From Enterococcus mundtii (lineage in GTDB: Bacteria > Bacillota > Bacilli > Lactobacillales > Enterococcaceae), in contig NZ_CP018061.1 in NCBI RefSeq assembly GCF_002813755.1, forward strand, positions 1,106,001 through 1,170,000: 64,000 nucleotides of DNA. The letters are read 5' to 3'. Below, piece after piece: positions 43,234 to 51,819 of this stretch. Numbering within the stretch: the first letter of the stretch is position 1; each line of letters starts with the position of its first letter. The notes beneath the pieces are model-generated. The model ran no database searches and had not been told where the DNA came from. It was given only the letters and a program-made list of their open reading frames with translations. Made by a program: the position numbers and the translations under genes.

Positions 43234-43716
43234 ATGAGCAATGAACGAATTCCTTGGGATCAGTATTTTATGGCACAAGCCGTATTATTATCATTAAGAA
43301 GTACATGTACACGATTAGAAGTAGGTGCCACATTAGTTAGAGAGAAACGAATCATTGCGGGTGGTTATAACGGCGCAGTGAGTGGGGATGTTCATTGTAT
43401 CGACGAAGGTTGCTATGTCGTGAATGGTCACTGTTTACGAACGATCCATGCAGAAATGAATGCGTTACTCCAATGTGCAAAACTCGGAGTCCCTACAGAA
43501 GGGGCAGAGATCTATGTCACCCATTTTCCATGTTTGGCCTGTACAAAAGCATTGCTTCAAGCTGGAATCAGGAAAATCCATTACTTGCATGATTATCGCA
43601 ATGACCCTTATGCACAGTCATTGATTACCCAATTAGGTGCATCCGTCCATCAAGTCAATTTAGATATGAAATATTTTGCTAAACTTCAACAAGAATCAAC
43701 AGGTGAACTTGATTAA
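43234..43716 (+). CDS. comEB: ComE operon protein 2, deoxycytidylate deaminase family
   Basis: This 160-residue protein carries zinc ligands HAE (in TIHAEMNALLQC) and PCLAC (in HFPCLACTKALL) of dCMP deaminases. It would convert dCMP to dUMP; in B. subtilis the homologue ComEB sits in the same operon and its role in competence is uncertain. AGGTGA precedes the ATG. The end overlaps the comEC start. Confidence 0.93.
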   Translation: MSNERIPWDQYFMAQAVLLSLRSTCTRLEVGATLVREKRIIAGGYNGAVSGDVHCIDEGCYVVNGHCLRTIHAEMNALLQCAKLGVPTEGAEIYVTHFPCLACTKALLQAGIRKIHYLHDYRNDPYAQSLITQLGASVHQVNLDMKYFAKLQQESTGELD

Positions 43717-45985
43717 ACAATTTGGCGAACAAGTTCGTAATTACTTGATTTTACCAGCAATGTCTTCGGTCATTTTATGTTTCGTTTACTATAAGGAGCA
43801 TGATCTGTCTCGCTTGATCGTTGCTGGTCTTTTTCTTCTGGTTCTATTCAAACACAAGCAAGCGGTGATCTATCTTTGTTGTTTTTGCAGTCTGGCAGTT
43901 TGGTTTGCTTGTCTTCGTTCAGAGCTTCCCTCGATTGATCACACAAGAACAACTGAAGAGTTTCTATTGATGACCGATACGATTCAACGGAATGGCGATT
44001 GGTTGACTGTAGAAGCACGCAGAATCTCAACGAAACAAAAAGTCCAGCTAAGTTATCAAGCCAAAACAAAAGCAGAAGCACAACAATGGGAGGACTTTCG
44101 AGGGTATCCGATCGAACTTCGAGTAACTGGCAGTTATCAGACACCCGGATCGTTGCGCAATCGTTATGCATTTGATACGGTCAATTATCTGAAGGGATCA
44201 CGAATCAGTGGTCAGTTCCATGGAAAGGATTTTCAAGTCCTGCCTTCTACAAGGCGAGGGGTGACTCGATTTCGTGACCTCCGTGGAAAAGCAATCAATT
44301 ATGTAAAAAAACGATATCCTAAAAAAATAGGGATGTATATGAACGCGTTGCTTTTCGGTTATCGTGATGCTTCTTTTCGCGAAGCCGAAACAATTTTTAA
44401 AGCAACTGGATTACTGCATCTATTCGCAGTTTCTGGGATGCATGTCCATTTTTATTTAGGTTTTTTATATTATGTTTTTCGACGAAGTGACTGTCCTTTG
44501 TCTGTTACGATTCTTCCGCTGACATTGCTTACAGGGATTTATATCCTATTAGCTGGCGGCTCATTTTCAGTGGTTAGAGCAGGCAGTTTCTTTATTTTGA
44601 AGCTTGTACTCAAATTGACATCAATCAAACTATCTACGCTGGATTGTTTTTCTTTGAATCTATGGTTGCTTTTATTGTTCGATCCGTTGATCCTGCTTCA
44701 AATGGGTGCGCAATTAAGTATATGGATGAGTTTATTATTTATGACATTTTCTCACGCATCAAAAGGTTGGAGCAATCGTTTATTCTACCTATTCCAAACA
44801 AGTGCAATCCAATTACCTTTAAGTGCTTGGTATTTCTATGAATGGTCGTTTTTAGGTGGCTTATTCACAACACTAGGCATTCCATTATTCCAATACGTCC
44901 TTCTTCCAGGGATGATCATTCTCTTTTTAGCAGGCAGCATCATTCCACAGGCCTTATTTGAAATCCTCGAATCTTGTTTGGTTCACTTTGAAGACTTCCT
45001 CTCTTATTTTGATTTCTCCACACTGACCATCGGGCAACCCGCTTTTTATTTTGTTATGTTGAGTATCATCGTCTTCTTACTCTTGTTTGAGAGCGAAACG
45101 ATTCTGCCATGGAAAAAAATCATTTATTCATCACTAATCCTCATCAGTTATTTCTTGATACCATTACTTGATGCTTCGACTACGATTACCTTTATCGATG
45201 TCGGACAAGGCGACAGTATCCTACTAAAAAGTCCGATGAAACAAGATGTGATTTTAATCGATACTGGGGGCAGATTAAATGTTGAAACAGAAGCGTGGCA
45301 GCAACGTATTACTCGTCCTTATGCAGAAAATAATATCGTTCCATATTTAAAAGGACAAGGGATCACCACGATCACAAAACTATTTCTCACACATAACGAC
45401 ACTGATCATATCGGGGAATTGGAAACACTCTCGTCACATTTTACCATCGAAGAAATATACATTGGTTGGGGAGCTGCCACAGAGCCAAAGTTTCGTGAAC
45501 GATTGATAAAAATTAGTCAGTTAGGAACCAAGATCATAGAAGTCAGGCAAGGGGATCGAATATCTGCCTACTTTGACTTGTACGTCTTGATGCCAAGTAA
45601 AAAAGGGCAAGGGAAAAATGAAGATTCAGTGGTTCTTTGGTTCACCTATAAGAAGCAGCGCTTTTTGTTACTGGGTGATTTGGATCAAGAAGGGGAAATC
45701 GAGATGTTGAATGCTTACCCAAGGCTAAGGGCGGAGGTCGTGAAACTAGGACATCATGGGAGTCGTAGTTCGAGTCATCCAATGTTCTTGGCTGCTTTAC
45801 AACCGAAGATGGGAATATTATCTAACGGGCTGGACAATCGCTATGGACATCCACATCCTGAAGTCCTCAACACGTTGGAAAATTTAGAGAGTACTATTTA
45901 TCGGACAGATAAAAATGGAGCGATCACTTTTTATTGGCATCCTGTTTGGACAAAAAATGGCCGACTTCAGAAAATGATAGACTAG
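43703..45985 (+). CDS. comEC: DNA internalization channel protein ComEC/Rec2
   Basis: ComEC is the membrane channel for single-stranded DNA uptake. The 760 residues include an N-terminal soluble region, a multi-spanning competence domain (about 210-500; GLLHLFAVSGMHVH) and a C-terminal metallo-beta-lactamase-like nuclease domain (TFIDVGQGDSILLK, LTHNDTDHIGE, KLGHHGSRSSSH). The frame is intact. The start is uncertain between GTG 43703 and TTG 43709; both lie inside comEB. An intact gene suggests potential for natural transformation. Confidence 0.92.
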   Translation: MNLIKQFGEQVRNYLILPAMSSVILCFVYYKEHDLSRLIVAGLFLLVLFKHKQAVIYLCCFCSLAVWFACLRSELPSIDHTRTTEEFLLMTDTIQRNGDWLTVEARRISTKQKVQLSYQAKTKAEAQQWEDFRGYPIELRVTGSYQTPGSLRNRYAFDTVNYLKGSRISGQFHGKDFQVLPSTRRGVTRFRDLRGKAINYVKKRYPKKIGMYMNALLFGYRDASFREAETIFKATGLLHLFAVSGMHVHFYLGFLYYVFRRSDCPLSVTILPLTLLTGIYILLAGGSFSVVRAGSFFILKLVLKLTSIKLSTLDCFSLNLWLLLLFDPLILLQMGAQLSIWMSLLFMTFSHASKGWSNRLFYLFQTSAIQLPLSAWYFYEWSFLGGLFTTLGIPLFQYVLLPGMIILFLAGSIIPQALFEILESCLVHFEDFLSYFDFSTLTIGQPAFYFVMLSIIVFLLLFESETILPWKKIIYSSLILISYFLIPLLDASTTITFIDVGQGDSILLKSPMKQDVILIDTGGRLNVETEAWQQRITRPYAENNIVPYLKGQGITTITKLFLTHNDTDHIGELETLSSHFTIEEIYIGWGAATEPKFRERLIKISQLGTKIIEVRQGDRISAYFDLYVLMPSKKGQGKNEDSVVLWFTYKKQRFLLLGDLDQEGEIEMLNAYPRLRAEVVKLGHHGSRSSSHPMFLAALQPKMGILSNGLDNRYGHPHPEVLNTLENLESTIYRTDKNGAITFYWHPVWTKNGRLQKMID

Positions 45986-46033
45986 TAATTTTTGTTTTCT
46001 CGTGATAGGATAAATTGGAAAGTGGTGAGAGAT

Positions 46034-47068
46034 GTGAGTATCCAAGTTGAACTACAAAAAATTCGTAAAGAAAAGCTCGCACCTTGTTATCTCGTTTTAG
46101 GAACGGAGAAGTTTTTACAAGACCAAGTGCGTACAGAAATCCTTAAGAAAATACAAATATCAGGAGAAGATGATCTCAATTTTCTGAAATTTGATATGAC
46201 CCAAGCAACGATCGATGACGTAATCGCTGAAGCAGAAACCTTACCGTTTTTCGGTGATCAACGAGTAGTGTTTGTCGAAAACCCTTATTTTTTGACGGGT
46301 GAAAAAAACAACAACAGTCTCGAACAAAACACAGATCTTTTAGTAGACTATTTAAAAGAACCACTCGAATCAACCGTTCTCGTCTTCTTTGCGCCTTATG
46401 AAAAACTAGATGAACGAAAAAAAGTCACGAAACAATTGAAGAAAACAGCGATATCGATCAATGTTCAGCAATTGAATGAAAAAGAAGTGCGACAGTATTT
46501 ATTGAATACATTAGAAAATACACCGCTTACTCTAGATCGTAAAGCAATCGATCTTATTTTACGATTGACTGATTTAGACTTATCAAAAATGATGGCAGAA
46601 TTAGATAAATTGATGTTATATGGGCAGAATCAATCAGCCATCTCTGCGAAAGAAATCGAACAATTAGTGCCTAAGACGTTGGAACATAATATCTTTGACA
46701 TGACACAATATATGCTTTCTGGAGATACGGAACATACCCTGCGATTATTTGAAGATTTAGTCACACAAGGGGAAGAGATCATCAAGATCAATGCGATTTT
46801 ACTCTCCCAACTACGATTGTATCTCCAAACGAAATTTTTAGTCAAAATCGGGTATCAACAAGCAAATATTGCGGAAACTTTGAAAATCCATCCTTATCGG
46901 GTAAAATTGGCGATGCAAGAAGTCAGAAAGTTCGATGAACAAATATTAGTCCAATTGTTCGACCAATTAGTCGAGATGGACTATCAAGTAAAAAGTGGGC
47001 AGATCGAAAAGAAATTGAGTTTTCAATTATTTGTGTTTCAGGCAGCTGAAAGATTAAAAAATAAGTAA
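46034..47068 (+). CDS. holA: DNA polymerase III subunit delta
   Basis: HolA is the clamp-loader wrench that opens the beta sliding clamp. The 344-residue protein shows YLVLGTEKFLQDQVR and TLPFFGDQRVVFVENPYFL, as in Gram-positive HolA (YqeN). Start GTG 46034 has GGTGAG upstream. It follows comEC and converges on rpsT, the common Firmicutes order. Confidence 0.92.
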   Translation: MSIQVELQKIRKEKLAPCYLVLGTEKFLQDQVRTEILKKIQISGEDDLNFLKFDMTQATIDDVIAEAETLPFFGDQRVVFVENPYFLTGEKNNNSLEQNTDLLVDYLKEPLESTVLVFFAPYEKLDERKKVTKQLKKTAISINVQQLNEKEVRQYLLNTLENTPLTLDRKAIDLILRLTDLDLSKMMAELDKLMLYGQNQSAISAKEIEQLVPKTLEHNIFDMTQYMLSGDTEHTLRLFEDLVTQGEEIIKINAILLSQLRLYLQTKFLVKIGYQQANIAETLKIHPYRVKLAMQEVRKFDEQILVQLFDQLVEMDYQVKSGQIEKKLSFQLFVFQAAERLKNK

Positions 47069-47079
47069 AAACAGTAGCA

Positions 47080-47141
47080 ACACAAATACACACAGTTTGG
47101 TTGGTCATCAGAAGGATCAGCCAAACTGTGTGTATTTGTGT
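47080..47141. other. Long perfect inverted repeat between holA and rpsT
   Basis: Arms 47081-47100 and 47121-47140 are perfect 20-bp complements (CACAAATACACACAGTTTGG). Pairing extends inward to about 26 bp with two G-T pairs, leaving an 8-base loop. Neither strand has an immediate T-run, so it is not a standard terminator. Confidence 0.7.
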
Positions 47142-47156
47142 ATAGAAAAAGCAAAT

Positions 47157-47178
47157 AAAAAAACCGGCCGTAGCCGAT
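47157..47178 (-). terminator. Rho-independent terminator of rpsT
   Basis: On the minus strand CGGC-TACG-GCCG is followed by GTTTTTTT, a few bases after the rpsT stop. Confidence 0.7.
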
Positions 47179-47182
47179 TTCC

Positions 47183-47437
47183 TTATTTAGCGATTTTTTT
47201 GCTTAAACGAGATTTGTCGCGGTTTGCTTTGTTTTTGTGGATAAGACCTTTAGTTTCAGCCATATCGATCGCTTTAACAGCGTCTTTATATAACGCATCT
47301 ACGTTGTCAGCACCTGAAGCTACAGCATCCTCAAATTTTTTGATTGCAGTACGCATAGCACTAGTTTGAGATGAATTTTTTACATTCGCGTTTTCGCTTG
47401 TGCGAACACGTTTGATTGCAGATTCAATGTTTGGCAT
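47183..47437 (-). CDS. rpsT: 30S ribosomal protein S20
   Basis: The 84-residue basic protein begins [13 protein letters not shown] and ends [15 protein letters not shown], as S20 does. The ATG at 47437 has GGAGGTGAAACAA directly upstream; the GTG three codons earlier overlaps that binding site and is not used. S20 binds 16S rRNA early in 30S assembly. Monocistronic and convergent with holA. Confidence 0.95.
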   Translation of the reverse strand: MPNIESAIKRVRTSENANVKNSSQTSAMRTAIKKFEDAVASGADNVDALYKDAVKAIDMAETKGLIHKNKANRDKSRLSKKIAK

Positions 47438-47447
47438 TTGTTTCACC

Positions 47448-47838
47448 TCCGATAAGTAAAGTTCTTACGCGTGTTACCGCATAATTCAACATTCATTATT
47501 ATACCTAATGCGAGCGCGCATTGCAATATCAACATGACAAGTTTTTTTCCTTAACACGTAAGAAATATCAGAGAGAGTGGATTTATGAGAGGTAGAAGAA
47601 CAAGAAAACAAAAGAAAAAGCGCTGTTGTGGGAGACAACAAGCGCTTAACCAAACGTGGTTTAATTTATCTTGGTAAATAAATAATTGAATGGGATGTTT
47701 GGTACTGAAATAGTATATAACAAAGTCAACCGTTTGCAAAGTTTTTTTTGAAAAGGGATACGATTGCTTCAAATCAACGAATCATACCGTTAACATAGAT
47801 TAGTTATTTTATAACTAATTCGAATGCATGAAAATGAG
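47448..47838 (-). other. Intergenic region upstream of rpsT holding an ncRNA candidate
   Basis: The minus strand carries the rpsT promoter region near 47450-47560 and, upstream of it, the ncRNA candidate at 47608-47705 described separately. No reading frame with a ribosome binding site was found on either strand. Confidence 0.4.
47608..47705 (-). ncRNA. Candidate small RNA with own promoter and terminator
   Basis: On the minus strand a promoter TTTGCA (47740-47735), 17-bp spacer, TATACT (47717-47712) predicts a start near 47705. A terminator with arms AAGCGCT-GTTGT and ACAAC-AGCGCTT (47617-47647) is followed by TTTTCTTTTG. The roughly 98-nt transcript has no ATG and no ribosome binding site. 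I cannot match it to a known RNA family. Confidence 0.4.
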
Positions 47839-48246
47839 CTATTCAGGTGTTCCAATGATTTTGATGTATTCGTCGATGTTTTTGATCATCATTCGTTTGA
47901 TGACTAATTGATTTCGGCGATTCCATTTTCCACTAACTTCCAATACATATTTGTTTAAAGGTAAACGTAAAACATATTTTGCCAAGTAGCGATCTTTAAT
48001 TAGACAATTGATTACCCGGTCTTCAAGTTGGAGATTCAAACCAGTCAACATCATTGGTTGTTCTTGTAAAACATACGTATCAATCAAAAGACCTTCAAAA
48101 GTTTCCACGAGCGTCTTCCTTTCTTCTAAATCAAACATTTCGCACTTCTTATAAAATTTCCTGCATAAAAGAGGTGCACTCACACCTAGTATAACAAAAA
48201 AGATGCACCAAGCCAAAAAAAAGCCGAAAGAACTTGAATAATCCAA
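47839..48246 (-). CDS. Unrecognised small membrane-anchored protein
   Basis: I do not recognise this 135-residue protein. Residues 8-30 form one membrane helix (FFLAWCIFFVILGVSAPLL). The rest is a soluble domain ending NIDEYIKIIGTPE. The first codon is TTG with only a weak GGCGG-like site upstream, so the start is uncertain. It lies downstream of a 41-residue membrane protein on the same strand and may be cotranscribed with it. Confidence 0.65.
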   Translation of the reverse strand: MDYSSSFGFFLAWCIFFVILGVSAPLLCRKFYKKCEMFDLEERKTLVETFEGLLIDTYVLQEQPMMLTGLNLQLEDRVINCLIKDRYLAKYVLRLPLNKYVLEVSGKWNRRNQLVIKRMMIKNIDEYIKIIGTPE

Positions 48247-48303
48247 CGATCTGTCAAGTTTTCCGCCTTTTTTTATAAATAGTTGAAAAAATAGTTACGT
48301 ATA

Positions 48304-48429
48304 TTAAAAATTGGCATCAAAGACGTTTTGGATCAAATCAGGAAATAGTAAGTAGGTCAATCCAATAATCAATAGAACAGCCAATAAAAACCATCCAACA
48401 GTCCCAAAGAAATATTTTAGTTTTTGCAT
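48304..48429 (-). CDS. Small membrane protein of 41 residues
   Basis: The frame encodes 41 residues with a hydrophobic stretch over about residues 8-29 (FGTVGWFLLAVLLIIGLTYL). It has a GAGGTG site seven bases before its ATG (48429). Stop is at 48304-48306. It is a single-span membrane peptide of unknown function; the good binding site and clean membrane profile make it credible despite its size. Confidence 0.6.
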   Translation of the reverse strand: MQKLKYFFGTVGWFLLAVLLIIGLTYLLFPDLIQNVFDANF

Positions 48430-48499
48430 ATGCGATCACCTCAAAACTAGTATACCACGAACAAAAAAATTATCCTTTTCTCAACCACTAGATGCATCA

Positions 48500-48955
48500 T
48501 TATTTATTAAAAGAAAACAATTGGAGAATGCAATAGGCAATCCCAGAAGCAATCACAGGGCCTGCTGCGATCCCTTTTAAGAAAACAACGCCTAAGATCG
48601 TTCCAAAAACTAGAGCCACAGTGATTTGTGGATCTGTAGCAATCAAGCCAACGCCTTTAGACGATAAAACAGCAACTAAGCCACCACAGAAGATCGCTAC
48701 CCAACCCATAGGTGATTTGAACGCATCAAGCAAATCTTTTAGACCAATATCACCTGTAGCAATAGGCACTAAAATCGCCGCAGTAATGATCGTCACGCCA
48801 ATATTGATTCCTTTCCCTTGGAGCCATGTCAAAAAATCTTTCGATGCAGGAATAAACTTAACAAGTAAAATAAAACCAGTCGCTAACATCAGACTTTGAT
48901 TTTTAGCAAGGACGGCAACCAGCATGATCAACCCAAGAAATAACCAACTTTCCAT
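48500..48955 (-). CDS. DUF441 / UPF0756 family membrane protein
   Basis: This 151-residue integral membrane protein with about four helices matches DUF441 (YeaL-like): LLVKFIPASKDFLTWLQGKGINIGVTIITAAILVPIA and GWVAIFCGGLVAVLSSKGV regions are characteristic (shown here as positions about 33-70 and 84-103). Function is unknown. The ATG at 48955 has GTGAGG upstream. Confidence 0.85.
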   Translation of the reverse strand: MESWLFLGLIMLVAVLAKNQSLMLATGFILLVKFIPASKDFLTWLQGKGINIGVTIITAAILVPIATGDIGLKDLLDAFKSPMGWVAIFCGGLVAVLSSKGVGLIATDPQITVALVFGTILGVVFLKGIAAGPVIASGIAYCILQLFSFNK

Positions 48956-48958
48956 CAA

Positions 48959-49391
48959 AAAACCTCACTTTCTAATTATTCATCATACCATTTTTTTTAT
49001 ATGATGCAAAAGAGTCATTAGTAAAATGTTTGATAGAGCATAGAAGGAACAAAAGGGTGTGAAGAATTAGACGAAAAGATAAAAATGAGAAAAATAGCTA
49101 CGTTGATGATGTCAAAACATGTTTTTATGAGGTGAAGAATAGAGGGTGTGATTTCTCATGTATACTTGATGTGAAAAAAGTAACAGATCAACAATAGATA
49201 AAAGAGAAAGAGTGAATATTTGTAAGACTCAGCAGAAATGGCGTAATTAAATAAGAGGAGATGGGAAAAAGAGAAGAAGATTATGTGGCATGTCATTCCA
49301 TACATTGATTGATCAATTAAACATACATAAAAACTGTGACGTACTGCTTACAACAAAATTATGATAGACATAATAAAAAAGGAGGTCATTT
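48959..49391 (+). other. Intergenic region before the lipase cassette
   Basis: No gene is seen. The sequence is purine-rich and AT-rich. TATGAT at about 49362 could be a -10 for the cassette, with a poor -35. AAAAAAGGAGG at its end is the ribosome binding site of the next gene. Confidence 0.3.
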
Positions 49392-49817
49392 ATGAAACGA
49401 AAACCGATCAATAAACGCCAAATCTTGTTGATCATCACTGGCATATGCCTATTATGGATTGGAGGAACAATGTATATGGACCATTTGAAGTTAGAAGAAG
49501 AAATGATTCAAGTTGTGAATAGTGAAGAAGCAAAAAAAGTTTTGGAAACAGGGCTAAAAAATCTAGATCCTAATGCGTTGACATCTGAAGGAGTAATAAA
49601 AAATTATAAAATTGATTATGAAAATATCAAGAGAAATCCAATGGGTGGGATTAGTGTACCCCTAATTATTAATGATAATGATAAGCTACTTATTTCCAAC
49701 CTCCTAAGTCGCAATTTGGCAAATGGCAAGCTAGGTGAGCTAAAAATTGGTAGCTCAAATACTACCTATGAACTACATGAATTATTGAAAAAAGGAGCGG
49801 AAGATAGTGAAGAATAG
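49392..49817 (+). CDS. DUF1310-like membrane-anchored protein, candidate immunity protein
   Basis: This 141-residue protein has a basic N-terminus and one membrane helix (ILLIITGICLLWIGGTMYM), then an extracytoplasmic domain. The segment EEEMIQVVNSEEAKKVLETG and KNYKIDYENIKRNPMGGISV resemble streptococcal and enterococcal DUF1310 proteins, whose function is not established. GGAGG precedes the ATG. It overlaps the lipase-domain gene by 11 bases, so the two are translationally coupled. That coupling and its membrane location make it a candidate immunity protein against the neighbouring putative toxin (inference). Confidence 0.75.
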   Translation: MKRKPINKRQILLIITGICLLWIGGTMYMDHLKLEEEMIQVVNSEEAKKVLETGLKNLDPNALTSEGVIKNYKIDYENIKRNPMGGISVPLIINDNDKLLISNLLSRNLANGKLGELKIGSSNTTYELHELLKKGAEDSEE

Positions 49818-51045
49818 TGAAGAAGAAAAGGTTGAAATAGCCAAGCAACAATACGAAGCTTTACATCTAAAAGGAGAACTCTTTATAAATACTAATAAAG
49901 AGTTCATCGGTTACGTCTCCCACATCAACAGTAAAATCACCGGCGAACAATCCTTTATCATCACCGACAAATATGTTCCGTTGTCAGCACCGCTTAGCGA
50001 AAGGGAAAGCGTAAAAGAAGTCACGGTTTTATATCGTGGTTCGTCGTTTGATTCTTCATTGGATGCCAAATTAGATTGGCAGTACAATAATATTTTTACA
50101 GCTTTTCAGGTAATCAATGGTGGTGGGGCAGCAGCGATGCCTCAGCTTCAATCTTCTGCGACAACACTACAACAAACATTGGAAGCTTATCCAAATGCTG
50201 AATTTAATGTATATGGTCATTCTTTAGGGTCAATGAATGCGCAATATGCGTTAGCAAGTATTTCTTCAAGAGATGCGGATCGTGTATATGGCTACGTGTA
50301 TCAGGGGCCAAATATCTATGAGGTATTAACGCCTGAGCAAAAACGGCAAGCGGATTATTTGACCGAAGAGTATCGTCTTTTGAATTACATTGACTCAAAA
50401 GACTTAGTTGCGATTGGTTATGGGGAAGGCAAAAAGGCAGTTGGGCAGATCGTTTATCCACTATCTGAACGGCTGGGCTTGAGACGCACGATCGATCAAC
50501 ATATGTGGGGAGGTTACCAATTTGAGGAAGATGGTGCTTTATTAACAACGAATGGCAGTGGCACCGTATTAGCAGAGTATCAAAGACGATTGAAAAAAAG
50601 ATCGATTGCTAGTATTAAAGGTGAATGGAGTGGACAAACAGGTGGAATGTCGGCAGCTAAAGAAGTTTACCTGGATGCAGTTCAAGCGAAAAGCATTGTT
50701 TCAGGAATGAAGACAGTGATTGATGAAAAAATCACTGAACTGATGACGGTCTATCAAACAGGCATCGATCAGGCGAATCAACTGTGGCAAGATACAATCG
50801 CTAATGCGCGTTCATATGGAAGCAATCTTACAGAGATGGAACAGCTAGAGGCGTTAGAGCAAGGAGGGGTGACTCGACAACACGTACTAATTGAACCAGT
50901 CATCGACTATGAAGCGGCGTTGAATCAACTTCGCTCGATCAAATCAAGTTACGAAGATCTGATCTACCAAATCAATCAGACGATTGATCAGCAAATACAA
51001 TTGGATAGTGAATTAGCGAGCCAATTCAAGAAAGGAACATTTTAG
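49807..51045 (+). CDS. TslA-like putative type VII secreted lipase toxin (N-terminal lipase, C-terminal helical domain)
   Basis: This 412-residue protein has an alpha/beta-hydrolase lipase domain over about residues 1-260: nucleophile elbow GHSLG (137-141, Ser139), candidate acid D196 or D199 in NYIDSKDLV, and candidate His232 in TIDQHMWGG. Residues about 275-412 are helical and Gln/Ile/Leu rich, like an LXG targeting domain placed at the C-terminus. No signal peptide is present. S. aureus TslA has this reversed layout and is secreted by the type VII system with two small helical partners; here two such genes follow directly. GTG start with AAAGGAG at 49791-49797. An intracellular lipase is the alternative. 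Confidence 0.7.
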   Translation: MKNSEEEKVEIAKQQYEALHLKGELFINTNKEFIGYVSHINSKITGEQSFIITDKYVPLSAPLSERESVKEVTVLYRGSSFDSSLDAKLDWQYNNIFTAFQVINGGGAAAMPQLQSSATTLQQTLEAYPNAEFNVYGHSLGSMNAQYALASISSRDADRVYGYVYQGPNIYEVLTPEQKRQADYLTEEYRLLNYIDSKDLVAIGYGEGKKAVGQIVYPLSERLGLRRTIDQHMWGGYQFEEDGALLTTNGSGTVLAEYQRRLKKRSIASIKGEWSGQTGGMSAAKEVYLDAVQAKSIVSGMKTVIDEKITELMTVYQTGIDQANQLWQDTIANARSYGSNLTEMEQLEALEQGGVTRQHVLIEPVIDYEAALNQLRSIKSSYEDLIYQINQTIDQQIQLDSELASQFKKGTF

Positions 51046-51047
51046 TG

Positions 51048-51377
51048 ATGGCTAATAATGAGTCGAAAGAAATGAAAAAAATCGAAGAAGATTATTGGCA
51101 CAAGAAAGATGAATTAGAGAATAAAATAGCGGATCTTGAAGCAGAAAAACGTTCATTTGCACGCTACTTAGATCAATTAGGAGAAAAAATCCCTTTGACA
51201 CAACGAACATTTTCAGACGGAGGAACGATTGATCCTCGTATCGCGTATCGTTTGATCAATGATGCAAGCGAAGAAGGGCAATATCTTGTACGTAAAGCAT
51301 TATATAGGATTGAAGATGAATTAGCAGAAAATCAGCAAAACTATCAGTCAGCTAAATTAAATCATAAAAATCAATAA
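51048..51377 (+). CDS. Small helical protein, putative type VII targeting partner of the lipase
   Basis: The 109-residue protein is an apparent helical hairpin: charged helix (residues about 5-48), a loop with IPLTQRTFSDGGTIDP, and a second helix (about 68-105). It has no signal peptide. Its start overlaps the lipase stop (GTGATG; ATG at 51048 preferred). Size, helicity and position fit the LXG-associated helical proteins that bind the targeting domain of type VII toxins; the family assignment is inferred from context. Confidence 0.6.
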   Translation: MANNESKEMKKIEEDYWHKKDELENKIADLEAEKRSFARYLDQLGEKIPLTQRTFSDGGTIDPRIAYRLINDASEEGQYLVRKALYRIEDELAENQQNYQSAKLNHKNQ

Positions 51378-51396
51378 ATGGAAGGGAAAGATAGCA

Positions 51397-51636
51397 ATGT
51401 TTGATGAGCAAATAAAGGGACTAGAAAAAGCATTGATTTCTTGGTTTATTGCTAGTCATAGCCGTGCCAGTTCAGATACAAAAAAGAAAACGATCCAAGT
51501 CACGCGAGATCTCACGAACCAAGAGTTAAAAGATAGAACAAAACAGTATACCGATCGTTTAACTGATGCGGCAAAAGGAGAATGGGTCGATCAGGCAATG
51601 AGCGTGGTGAAAGACATAACAAAAGCTTTTAGTTAG
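51397..51636 (+). CDS. Second small helical protein of the lipase cassette
   Basis: This 79-residue protein begins MFDEQIKGLEKALISWFIAS and is predicted to be fully helical with a turn near the middle (TRDLTNQELKDR). There is no signal peptide. GGAAGGGAAAG precedes the ATG, 19 bases after the previous gene. Like its neighbour, it could be a type VII chaperone or partner protein; a WXG100 motif is not evident. The repeat element follows directly and may terminate the operon. Confidence 0.55.
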   Translation: MFDEQIKGLEKALISWFIASHSRASSDTKKKTIQVTRDLTNQELKDRTKQYTDRLTDAAKGEWVDQAMSVVKDITKAFS

Positions 51637-51647
51637 AAAATTTAAAA

Positions 51648-51810
51648 GTCTCTGGGACATTCGACCTCTCGCACCACATAAAAAATGCTTAAAAGGTTGG
51701 AGCAAAAGCAACCTTTTCGAAAAATAAGGCGCAATCCATAAAAATATGAAAAACAATTTTCGTGGATTGCGCCTTATTTCTTGAGGCTAAACACTTCTGT
51801 CCCGACCGCG
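51648..51810 (-). repeat. Dispersed intergenic palindromic element, copy C (inverted)
   Basis: Read on the minus strand it matches copies A and B: GGTCGGGACAGAAGTGTTTA, then core arms AATAAGGCGCAATCCAC and the complement ending GGATTGCGCCTTATT. A C-G pair in A is A-T here, a compensatory change. The outer GGGACA/TGTCCC pairing is kept. A different inner hairpin, AAAAGGTTG/CAACCTTTT, replaces the TTATTCGGTT segment. It lies between two convergent genes. Confidence 0.85.
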
Positions 51811-51819
51811 ATTGAGAAG

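Noticed and set aside
47097-47369. 90-residue plus-strand frame across rpsT
   Set aside because: It is antisense to the certain S20 gene and starts within the inverted repeat.
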